This document shows, piece after piece, positions 1 to 9,951 of a stretch of DNA of 64,000 nt. This stretch comes from Parus major (taxonomy: Eukaryota > Chordata > Aves > Passeriformes > Paridae). The stretch is taken from contig NC_031791.1 in the NCBI RefSeq assembly GCF_001522545.3, forward strand, positions 4,193,276 to 4,257,275, in the 5' to 3' direction. Made by a program: the position numbers and the translations under genes. The notes beneath the pieces were generated by a model. That model was not told the DNA's origin. It was given only the letters and a program-made list of their open reading frames with translations, and searched no databases. The number at the start of each line of letters is the position of its first letter. The stretch's first letter is position 1.

Positions 1-863
1 GTGATAGAGCAAAAGCTGAGACGGAAAGAGAAAATGGGCTTGGACACTGGGAGACTCCCTGAAAGGGTTATCTTCCTTTGCTCCCCCAAAATCTTGGTGC
101 AAAATACTCTTATCTCCTGACTCTTTTCCACCCAGCTGACCACTAAGGGCATACTGGACATTGCTGTCCTACAGGGGAGCGTGGCATGGGTATAGGGCTG
201 CTGGGAACACACAGCATCCTGCAAAAGGAGCTGAGGTCAGGGGGGAACCCAAGATGTGATGGACGAGAACTGTGTTCAAAGACAAGAAGAATCCAAAGCC
301 TCCTCACAAAAAAAAAAAAAAAAGGTAAAAATAGAAAACTCTTTAACCAAAGATGACATTCAAACCCAAAGCTGCCTGATTTTATGTACCCATGCAAAAT
401 CGTCATTCCCTGCCCATCATCTTTTTTACTTTGCTGGTTTTTTTGATTGATTGTTTTCTTTTTTTTTTTTAAAGACCTATCTTCAGCGATTTAATAGGAA
501 AACTGCTGAAGACCACTTGTAAATGCTTCTTGGGTTACTGAAAAAGCCTCGATTTGGTGACAGAGTAGTATTTAATAATCATCGATATGAAATGCGTAGC
601 TCAGCCCTCCTCCCTTGACCCTTCCCCTCATGTAAAGACATCTGCAAATTAAGTGAATAACAATCAATTTGAGATGTTGCCATTTGCTGAAGCAGGCATT
701 ACTGGTTTCTACCTGCATCTAAATCAAGAGAACTGCTTCCAGAGACAGTGATGACTTGACATTACATTGCAAAAATTATGAAAAGTATTTGGTGAACCTG
801 TATTGTGCTTACTAGACTGCAGCTGTTAAAATTATAAATCTGCAGCACTTGGAGCACTGTAAA
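1..863. other. Unique non-coding sequence
   Basis: Nothing recognisable is present. There is a 16-base A run near 309-324 and a T run near 460-470. Short open frames on both strands cross these runs, have no domain-like content and are treated as chance. Confidence 0.6.
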
Positions 864-1060
864 GAAGGTCTTTTAGATGCAGCCCAGCTAGTCTAATAGC
901 CTGTCCCTGTCAGTGGGCAATAGTTTATTCCTAAGAAGGAATGCCAGAGCAGGCTTACTATCTGGTGATTCTTTGCCCAAATTTATCCCTACCTTCTAAT
1001 ATTTTAGTAGCTGTGGGGATTCTTGAGCCCAAGGTCATGTGGGAAGAAGTTCTACAGAAC
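864..1060. repeat. Ancient L3/CR1-like LINE fragment (degenerate)
   Basis: The text around 880-990 contains phrases typical of the old amniote L3/CR1 LINE fragments shared by birds and mammals: a run on the pattern CCTGTCCCTG, then CAGTGGGCAATAG, then a purine-rich GCCAGAGCAGG stretch. The match is recalled from the family's general appearance, not computed. Divergence is high and no ends can be defined, so orientation is left open. It could be a chance resemblance; a RepeatMasker search against the amniote CR1/L3 consensus would settle it. Confidence 0.35.
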
Positions 1061-2308
1061 TCTTGATTTTGTACATGGTGAATTCCCCTTCCTGCAGTGC
1101 CCTGCAGATTGCTCATGGACAGGATCAGCACACAGCCAGCCTTTTTCAGCTGCTGCCTCTGCTGCTGCCTCTTCTGGGCTCACTCAGTCATTTCTCACAC
1201 AAAAGCAGAGCAAGGCCCCTCTCTGCACTGGTATCATACACTGGCTCATTCCCAGTTCTACCAGGTGCTTTTTAGGCTTTTTAGGGTCTTTAAAACTGTG
1301 TAATATTTTCTGTGCTGGAGGCCATAGACTTTGTTATGACACCCTTTTCCACTTTGCTATTTCCTTCCCAACCATTTCAAGCATTCAAATTCCCTTTTTT
1401 TGGCAACTGTCAATTACCAATTTGGCATTTCACAGATGCTAAGATAGCTTCAACATCTCATCCTTGGCAACAGCAAACAGCTCAGAGCACAACACTTTTA
1501 ATGTGGAGTTAAAACAATCCTCTCTTTTTTAAATGCATCACTTCAAAACTTAAATATTAAAAAACTTAAGAAACTTTAACTTGCAAGTTTAAGTTAAAAA
1601 ACTTAAACTTTCAATACCTAGAATTTGAGGTGATTACATGAAATTCAGACTCCAAACTCATATCATTGAGCAAAAGGTCCTTGCCTCTGTTTTTGTGTTT
1701 TTTACTTTTGGGATATTTTTTCCCTCTGGTCACCTGATTCCCCAGTTTCCTAGATGACTGCCCTACTTTAAGCAAGGAAGAGGAACCTCTTCTTTTCACT
1801 GTGGTGTACAGCCTTCACTCCCCTCCCAAGTGCAGAAACAGCAGGGGGGCTTAAACACTCATGGGGGCAGAAAAAATGACAAGAAAACCATCTTTGTTCC
1901 AGGAATATGGCATGAGGTCACGTTACTATGGCAGCATGAACCATTTCCCCTCTTTCTAGCTAGTAGAACTTTGCCCATAGTTTATTCCCTGGGAAGTCTA
2001 ATCCAGAGTTCAGGCTGGGGGTGGGGAGAGTGGGTTTAGAGGTCAACAGCAATGTGACAATAGCCTAGTCAAGAGAAAAGAAAGCGATGATATAGAAGAA
2101 CCAAAGAGTCGGTTCACCAATCGCTGGGGGCTGGCTCACACAGAGAGGTTAGAATTCATCCCCTCACTTTAGCCCAAAGTTCCTGATTTAGCTGTTCTGT
2201 GCTCAGCATACAGAAAACCTGAATGATGAACAATAAAGATGGCAGTAGAGCAAACAGTTACAGATGAGAAGGCAGTGTTGACAGGAAAACTGTGCAGTAT
2301 GTGCCCAG
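1061..2308. other. Unique non-coding sequence
   Basis: No gene or repeat is recognisable. An open plus-strand frame of 139 codons at 1023-1442 is rich in Ser, Cys, Phe and Leu, with no domain and no splice-site context. Around 1545-1615 there is a short AAACTTAA-type imperfect repeat. Confidence 0.55.
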
Positions 2309-2349
2309 TAAATACAATAAATACAACAGTAAATACAACAGTATTTACT
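2309..2349. repeat. Imperfect AAATACAACAGT tandem repeat with a perfect hairpin
   Basis: Three AAATACAA units follow one another. The last is joined to its own complement, giving the 9-bp perfect inverted repeat AGTAAATAC / GTATTTACT (2328-2336 and 2341-2349) around the 4-base loop AACA. A further GTATTTAC lies at about 2365-2372. No terminator or RNA function can be inferred in a vertebrate; it may be a decayed microsatellite. Confidence 0.6.
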
Positions 2350-2892
2350 AGCAAAAATGCTGCTGTATTTACAGGCATCTTAGTCTAATGGTGTTATTTT
2401 TCCTGCTTCATTCCTTACAGTTGTGAATAGCATACAGGATAGAACTTCTCCACACAGAGGCTGCAAGCAGAGAAGAGGAGTTTCTGAATAAACATGTGTA
2501 TGTATGCATGCACCCATGTGTGTGTAAATGCTCCCATAAAAAGGGGACAGGCATAGACTCTAAAATATTATAAAAGAGCAAGAGGTAAAACTTAAATGTG
2601 AGTTAACTAACTTCATAATCCTTGAGAAAAAGAAAGAGTTGTGGCTGGTTTTCTTTCACTTGGAAGTCCAGGGAAAAAGAAAAGACAGACAAGTAAAAAA
2701 ATTCACCACTAAAAGTGGCAAGAACTAAGATTTGTGAGATCAAGGTTCTCAAGTTTCACTGGTCTCTACACTACAATCCTGAGAAATATTTATAAGGAAA
2801 TCTGGAATTCCAACAGCAACACAGAAGTTGCAAATGACTCAGGAAGAACAACATGTAAGATATCAAAGTGAACTGTTTTCTAAATATGCACA

Positions 2893-3025
2893 GGCATTAT
2901 TAGCTCAGTTGATCAGAGCATGGTGTAACAATGCCAAGGATGTGGGTTTGATCCCCATATGGGCCATTCACTTAAGACCTATGTGACACTTGTGGGTCCC
3001 TTCTAACTCTGAATATTCTGTGATT
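2893..3025 (+). mobile_element. tRNA-Ile-derived SINE with CR1 tail (TguSINE1-like)
   Basis: The first 74 bases (2893-2966) read as a degenerate tRNA-Ile. An A box TAGCTCAGTTGA (2901-2912) is followed by an anticodon-arm remnant and a B box GGTTTGATCCC (2945-2955), ending in GGGCC. After a short linker comes a CR1-type 3' tail, with GTGGGTCCCTTC followed by ATTCTGTGATT at 3015-3025. A tRNA head with a LINE-derived tail defines a SINE mobilised by the partner LINE, here a CR1. A tRNA-Ile/CR1 SINE is known from zebra finch. The anticodon arm has lost bases and the acceptor stem is broken, so this is not a functional tRNA gene. Confidence 0.85.
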
Positions 3026-5252
3026 ATTTTACAGAGCTTCTCTGAGTATTAGTCCAAACCAAAAGATTTACTTTTCTCTTAAACAGTGACACAAATACTT
3101 TCATCATCCAAGGTCTGGAATATCTTTTTTAATCCAGCAGCATGTCACTGAACACTTGAAATGATGGAAAGAATTCTACTAATACCCCAAATATGTGAGA
3201 ACACCATAATGGCATATCCTTAACTAACAGCCCATGGGCAGTGCTCTATTTCTGGACAAGGGGGAATTGCCTCTACATTACACTAAAAAACATTTCCAAT
3301 TAAGGAGGAAAGTAATGTAAGACAAATTAAATACACTAAAGAGCTGCTGTTGAAATGCACTATGTTTATTGAGATAAGACACTGTAGAACTGTCCACTTA
3401 TGTGCAACAGTGATTTAAAACACCACTCTGGTCTCACTGAAGCTCAGGTACTTCATTTAGGTCTTTCAGCAGCTCTCATTACAAGGACTTCTCCTACCCC
3501 TCCTCCAATATTACTCCTTTGATGTGTGACAATAAGGCTCATGTACATGAAGGTATCCATTGCATGGCTTGAATTAAGCCATTTAACCTCCACTGAAATC
3601 CCATCGAGAAAAATCAATCCATACTCAGCTTTATACTACAGAAACTAAACCATGATTGGTACCTGAGTTAGACAGCCTTAAATTATATCAGGTACATCTA
3701 CATTGGACTGTAATCATTTCTGTGACTGCAGGGTAGACATCTGTAGCCTCTGGAGAATTACTGTCAAGGCCTCAAGAAAAACCTGTCCAATGTTTTTCCG
3801 TGGCAGATTAATGCAATGAGGGATTTTCCCAGAGAGAAAGCTGCAGGTGTGTAAACTGACATAGTTCCTGGAAAAACCTAACATGCACACCTTATTTCCC
3901 TATCTGTAATGTGAGGACTGACTAGTCCTGTCCTATTAGAAAGAGAGTTGGCAGCTAGAGAGGCTTCCAGGCATTATTCCTCTTGCCATGAACAAGGTAG
4001 GATGATATGGGATGAAAGGATCTTGCAGCCTATTCCACAGGAGACACCACAGTTACAAAGGAAAATGGAAATACATCCCTGTTTGGCACTTCAGAACAGA
4101 TTTTGTCATTTACAGCTCAGTTGCAGTCATGGACATATGCTAAATGCATAACAGAAGGATCAAATTGGCCAAAACACTCTCTGACTAAATTTAAAATCTC
4201 TGTCTGGTCAAGACACAAACTAAAGATAAATGATGTAGGTCTGGAGCCAAATTATCTTCAGAAGGATCAGATTTATTTACTGAACATGCAGGTGCCGAGA
4301 AGTCAAGGAAGCATTTATTGATTAGCCATCGACAGTACTGTGTCACCCAAGTGCACCATATTATTGAATATGTTTACTTGGTCAATGTGCATCTCTAAGC
4401 TACTGTCTCCTGCAAGTGAACAGTATAATGGCTTTTGGAGAGAAGCAGGACTGGAGAATATAAAGACATAAAAAGTCTCCCTGACAAAGGGCCCAGGGCA
4501 GCCGTGTTCAGTTCCTAAATTGAGAGAAGCAGAGATAATCCACTAATCCTGAATGGAGTAGCATAGATCATGCCTGCCACCCAAGCACCAGGAAGGATTT
4601 CTGTACAAGAAAAGAAGCACCTCTCCCTTTGACATCCGAGGTCATGGGTGTTATGTGACATTGTCTGGGAGTAGTATTCCTTTTCATCGTGATCATTCTT
4701 TTCCATTGCAGGATGAGTCTGCTGTTTTCTGACATGGATTTACTTTCAGTTTCTCTCTATTTTTGAGGAATACAGGATTTAGAGAAAACGAAGCAGTTTG
4801 GTACTCTAAGAGCCTGCTTTCAGCTTTTTGTTGCATTCTGAAATCATTTTGCTACTTTGCATTTTAATAAGTAAATTATGCCAAACTGATCTGTTCTTAA
4901 GGATGGGTAGAGCATACCCCTTACCTAAAGGTGTGTTAAGCAGCAGGTAAGAACCTGCTTTAGCTGTTGTTCTAAGTCCAACAAAATCTTCAAATACTCT
5001 GCTAGGTTTGACGTAATTAATGCAGAAATCCCTTTTTCTAGTGGGCACTTTCGGTCTCATTTCTGTGCTATAGTCCCACACAGGCTTAGTTACACAGTAA
5101 TATTAAGTGTTTTATTTGGAAGTCAAAACTTTATATTCCAAGGCAATTGGCTGCATTTCTCAGGTGTCCTGAGTCATTACTCACCTGTAAAAGGTTATAG
5201 CAGGTGTATTCTAATGAATTGGGACTTAAGCAAAACTGTCAGATGGGGCAGA
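3026..5252. other. Non-coding sequence; open minus-strand frame without known function
   Basis: No repeat is recognised with certainty. A minus-strand frame is open over about 4806-5100, and a GTAAGG donor-like site (minus strand, near 4920) lies inside it. No acceptor or known domain supports an exon, and it could be the remnant of an old retroelement. A small inverted repeat AGCAGGT/ACCTGCT with a 4-base loop occurs near 4941-4958. Confidence 0.45.
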
Positions 5253-5687
5253 TTCACAGAATCATAGAAATATGGAATGACTTGGCTTGGAAGGGACCCC
5301 CAGAGATGGTTTAGTTTCAACCCCCCCCTTCCACAGGCAGGGACACTTTCCACCATCCCAGACTGCCCCAAGCTCTGTCCAACCTGTCCTTGGGCACTTC
5401 CAGGGATGGGGCAGCAACAGTTTCTCTCTGACCATAGAATTTTTTCACAACATCTAATTCAAATCTCTTTTTTGTTTGTTTTAAAACCATTCTCAATTTT
5501 TTTGTCACTATGTGCCCATGTCAAAAGTTGCTCTCCCTCCTCTCACAAGCCCTGTTTAAGTCCTGGCAGGGTGTGATGAGTTCTTCCCAGAGCCTTCTCT
5601 TCTCCAGGCTGAACATCCCTAGCTATCTCAGCCTGTCTTCATGGTAGAGATGCTCCAGCTCTCTGATCATCTTTGGGGCCCTCATCA
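5253..5687 (-). mobile_element. CR1 LINE, 5'-truncated 3' end
   Basis: Read on the minus strand this is the classic avian CR1 3' region. It begins with the CTCCAG/GAACATC-type segment near 5610-5685, passes the AAGTGCCCAAGGACAGG and GGGAAAGTGTCC-type segments, and reaches the GGAAGGGACC complement. It ends in TTCTATGATTCTGTG, the complement of the first bases at 5255-5269. CR1 copies are usually 5'-truncated to a few hundred bases, as here. A T-rich insertion near 5465-5500 interrupts it. Plus- and minus-strand open frames within it are shadows of the repeat. Confidence 0.9.
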
Positions 5688-6209
5688 AAGACTTAGAAAT
5701 ATTTTTATTAGCAGTAAGAACCCTTTTTCTGGGAAAATATCTTAGCTTTTTTTTTTATTTTCTTAAAAAAAAGGTTATCCTTGCTTTCACCACCTGCAGA
5801 TGGTCCTGGCAACTGACCAAGAGTCTGAGGGTTGCATTTAATTTGCATAAATCAGAGCTGATTACAGTTACTTTCCTCATTAATACACTGAGTACTGATT
5901 AATAATCGGCAATACACAGAATGTACCGAGGTGTTTGCCAGGGACTGAATGCAGCTCGATGCCAGACATGTTTCTAAAAACAAAACTCCTGCTCCACACA
6001 CAAAGAACAACCAATCTGCATCACAATGAAGTCTTTGTTCTGAAAGGAAGAGAAAGTCCTGAGAGTTTCTGTAGTTCCTGCTGGTCATATCTTCATTTTA
6101 AACCCTGCTGGGAGGGTGCAGAGATGTGAGTTACTTTCATGGCCCCTGTCTCCTCCATACAGATGCTCCAAGCAAAACTCCACAGCCCTTACTGCTGCAG
6201 TTGCTGGTC
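5688..6209. other. Unique non-coding sequence
   Basis: An A/T-rich patch (5740-5775) lies between the CR1 and the first LTR. No gene is recognisable. Confidence 0.55.
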
Positions 6210-6213
6210 CTGT

Positions 6214-6655
6214 CAATGCCTTGGGATTTTAGCTTTTTTATTTTTCATATTTGTATTCCTGCAGTTCTTTAGTGTTTAACTCCAAACTCCACACACAGTG
6301 TGAGCTGCTGCTTTCCCATTTGGGTCACACACAGCAATTCCTCTCCAGGCCTGGCAATCAAGGACACCTCACTGCCTCAGGCCCCAGAGATGGAAACAAA
6401 AGGGAGTTGGGGGCAGCAAACTTGGGGTAAATGACTTCATTACCTGAAGCTGGAATTGGGAGATTAACCCCAATATGCAAATGGGCCAAACATATAAAAG
6501 TATGAAACCTTTGACCCGTGGTCCATTTTGGGTGCAGCCCTTGGGGGGCTTTGTCTGCCTGAAATGTCCCTGAAGGTCCCTCAATAAACAGAACTGCTTT
6601 TTATTCCTCTAATTTTGTCTGGCCTCTGTTTTTAGGGAGCCCCAAAATGGCATCA
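6214..6655 (+). mobile_element. Solo LTR, copy 1 of the TGATGCC/GGCATCA family
   Basis: This 442-base element is nearly identical in structure to 12491-12935 and to the reverse copy at 38988-39373. Family termini are TGATGCC...GGCATCA; here the first two bases have changed from TG to CA. In order it holds a U3 with octamer ATGCAAAT (6475-6482), TATAAAAG (6493-6500), a short R with AATAAA (6583-6588) and a T-rich U5. No primer-binding site or retroviral frame follows, so it is a solo LTR left by recombination. Class I (ERV1-like) is suggested by the 4-bp duplication; the family name is not known to me. Confidence 0.87.
6475..6588 (+). promoter_or_regulatory. LTR core promoter and poly(A) signal (copy 1)
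   Basis: Octamer ATGCAAAT (POU/Oct-type) is followed 10 bases later by TATAAAAG, and 82 bases after that by AATAAA. The promoter parts are intact in copies 1, 2 and 3, so this LTR could still start or end transcripts. Activity cannot be judged from sequence. Confidence 0.55.
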
Positions 6656-8764
6656 CTGTCACCCACATCTGCACCAGCAGCTGAGTTCATTCAACAAGAA
6701 AAACACAGTCAAGAGGAATGAACACCTTCCTTCTTGCCTGTACAGAGAAGATGCAAGGAGCACATTCAACACAGAACATCTCTCATTTCATTATGATAAT
6801 ATACATCATCTACCAGCATATTTATTGCTTACATAGATGTGAGTTTTTTACATGAAAAATTGATTTATCTATTGGATAATTAGTAAACTTCAATAATTGC
6901 AGAAACCTCTTAGCAATCAGTTGACATTTAATTAACATGCAATAACTGTCTTATTAAATCTCCATTAAATACCTGTTAGAGTTAATTAAAACCCATGATT
7001 CCATGATTCCTGAGGAAACCACATTATAGTTAAACAATAAGCTGCCTGGAACAGAGTGGCTTGCTTAGGTCTGTTGCAATGAGTTGCTCTAGTTTAAGGG
7101 AAGGACAGCCCTATATTTCAGATTCTAACACTTTGTGGTTATGCAAAGACATGGTATGAAAAATACGAATGAAAAAACATGAAATGTTCCAAGATTTTCA
7201 TCTGGACTCGGTGGCAAACCTTTTTTATCTTAGACATGTGTGTGAAATTCTGCTCCAAGCATGTCCCAAGTCAATAATGGCTCTTGTGTTCCAAGATATC
7301 TTTAAAAATCATGATAAACTTTTGTGTAGAGGGACAAATTAATAGTCCACCATACTCTTTTGTATGTTATTCTAATAAGGTTATTTTGAACTTTGGTCTA
7401 AATATGTTCTCTTATCCCCTGACATCTATTTTGGTGGCTTCTGCTAAGGTAGAAGCATCTTCTCCTGTATCATTAGATTTGATTAAAAGATTGGGTTATA
7501 CAGAAAACTTCTAAAACTTTAGGCAAAATAAATTATACTTGGGTTTTTCTTCTACTCAGCCCACTCAAAGATGTTAATGAAATAAAAAACCCTAACCAAC
7601 CAAAGAAAATCTTAGTTTTTTCTTCTTGAAAGAGATAAAAATGCAAACATTTAGCACAGCTTTTTGATCTGTGGCACGTGAACGACTTCAAGCAAATACA
7701 AGGTCCTTTAAAATGGAAATCAAAAGTAGTATCAAGTATAATAGCAGTCATATTTGTGCATGTTGCTGCCTAAAGTCAAAGTCAGAATAAAGTCAGTTGA
7801 CAGAAAATATCACTAATAAGACTTCGGGAATCTACCTCCTTGTGGCTGACCTAGGTTTATAGTATTCAGAACTTCTCTTTTACATACAGGAATTTTCTGA
7901 ACACCTAAGCATATGTATAAAAGTGAAATCAAATGATTGCCTCAGACATGACAGAACTGCTGAACTAAGAACCATGCACTGTCCTCTATTAAAGGGCATC
8001 ACCTTGAGAAGACAGAGGTTTGTAAATGTTGCTCTGGAAGTTAGTATTCTCTGCTATTGTCTATTATATATAAATCTATAGAGGTAGAAATAATTATCTT
8101 CAAAGATGTTTCCTACTCACTTTTTATGCAACCTTTACAAAACCCAGAAATCAGTACTCTCTGATTTATCAGAGCAGAAACATAGATTTATCCCTATCAA
8201 GCTTCTAATGTATGAAAGAAAGGGATCCTGGTTTTGAAAATAACAAAACAGGTACTGAAAAGGAAATCAAACCTATAGTCAGAGAGATAATACTGAGTGA
8301 GAGTGGCTGTACTCACAATAATCTAGGGACAGATTCAGTTTATAATGAGAGCACACAATGCATTAGTTGTGAGTTAACTTTAGTCTGAGGTCCCTGAATA
8401 ATTAACCTGCTTTGTTTCAATTCATTTAAATGTCCACATGCTACTGTTTATGAAATTGGAATGTGTCCTACAAAAAAAAAGTCACACTGCTTCCAGAGTT
8501 GTACAGAGATCAATAGGAAAAATGTTACTCGTTATGAATCTTGTGATTCAAGTATTTCACTTAGAAAAAAAATTAACATTGCCACCTAAAATAAATCTTG
8601 AGGGCAAGTATTTAATCCTAATTATAAATAATTGAATGAAATAGAATTCAATAGAATTGAATGAAAATAGTAGAATTTGATATTTTTATATAGACATTAT
8701 ACCCACTTTATTTTCTATAAAAATCTCATATAAACCAGGTTATATTATTTAAAGATACATATCA
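6656..8764. other. AT-rich non-coding sequence with candidate conserved block
   Basis: No gene or proviral internal sequence is present after the LTR. The stretch at about 6780-7000 is unusually rich in TAAT/ATTA homeodomain-type cores and lacks repeat character. It may be a conserved non-coding element, but this is a composition-based guess. Confidence 0.4.
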
Positions 8765-8783
8765 TATATATATATATATATAA
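8765..8783. repeat. (TA)n microsatellite
   Basis: About nine TA units lie in an AT-rich surround. Confidence 0.9.
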
Positions 8784-9908
8784 AAATTCATAAATTATTG
8801 CACAGTATCAAATGGCTATTATGTAAAGATTTGAGTGCAGCTAGTAATATTGTAAATCATGGTCACTGGTACTCTGCAACTGAAAAGGTACCATGCATAT
8901 GCAAACAAGAGCTAAAGTATAGAGTATATGTTTACAACTTCAAATTTTCCAGTTGTACCATGAAGGATATTGAACCTTTCTAGCATTCCACTTTTTGTTA
9001 TTATCCTCTTATATTTTAAACCATGCCTTTTTAATTCTCCTGTTTTTCTTCGTGGCTGAATCTCTGCAAAGCAAACTTGTCCCCCTAACCATTAGGAAAT
9101 ATTACTACTGCTGGAAATCCACCTGTCATTTTACAAATATTTTTCAAAGGAAGAAATAAAAAGGTTGTCTCAGAGAAAGAAAATAACTTAGAAACAAAAA
9201 TAGTATGCATTTTGCTCCCACTGGGACAAACCAAGTAATATTTACTCTGACATGATAAAAGATCAGAAAGTGTTAGAACTAATGGCTCTGTAAATAGGAA
9301 ATTCAGAAAAGAGGGATCCTGGTAGAATCACAAGAAAATTGTATCCATTTTCAGCTGGCAATTTTTATGAAACATCCTGATTTTTTAACTCTGTATTTAT
9401 AGAACTGTGTATGATAGCAGCACCTCTGCCATCAGTATCATCACCTTTTTTATATTATTGCCAGGATTTCTCCTGAAGAAATATCAACAGTTTCCTGCAC
9501 AGAAACAAATAAGGCAGATTATGCAGAGGTCATTTTCAATGACAGCTACATTTGGGAGAGCAGAGTGAAAGCAAATGCAGCATTGGAAGGAGCCTGCCCT
9601 CCAAAGAGAACACAAAAGTGTCTTTCTAAAGCATTCAAGACAGGGAACCTGGACATTGGACAAGGGGACCAATGGACAAATGCCCATTTCATATTTCATA
9701 TAGTCCTTTCTCTCCAGCAGTGGATCAAAGGCAGGATAAAAATATAGTGAAGGCCAAGACTCCACAGGTGGATCAGAACGTGTGACAAGTGTGGAAGTAC
9801 CTCCTACACACGTAAGCAAGCTGTTTTCTAGTAAGGAAAAGACAAAGTAGGTCACACCAAAGTAGCTTCTGTTTACAACTTAACATTGTGGCACAGCAGA
9901 AAACCAGC
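8784..9908. other. Non-coding sequence
   Basis: Nothing recognisable is present. The 123-codon minus frame at 9484-9855 is Cys/Leu-rich without domains and is considered chance. Confidence 0.5.
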
Positions 9909-9951
9909 CTAAACTAACTAACTAACTAAATAACTAACTAACTAATTAACT
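9909..9951. repeat. (CTAA)n tetranucleotide microsatellite
   Basis: About ten CTAA units are interrupted by CTAAATAA and CTAATTAA variants. It is a likely length-variable locus. Confidence 0.9.

Larger units (their letters stand above)
6210..6659 (+). repeat. 4-bp target-site duplication flanking LTR copy 1
   Basis: CTGT occurs directly before (6210-6213) and directly after (6656-6659) the LTR. A 4-bp duplication is typical of class I (ERV1/gammaretrovirus-like) integration. It also shows that the LTR is solo, not one end of a provirus. Confidence 0.6.

Noticed and set aside
2893..2966. Functional tRNA-Ile gene
   Set aside because: The anticodon arm is shortened, the acceptor stem does not pair fully and a CR1 tail follows directly. 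It is the head of a SINE.
9484..9855. 123-codon minus-strand frame
   Set aside because: Composition is irregular (Cys, Leu, Phe) with no domain or conserved motif.
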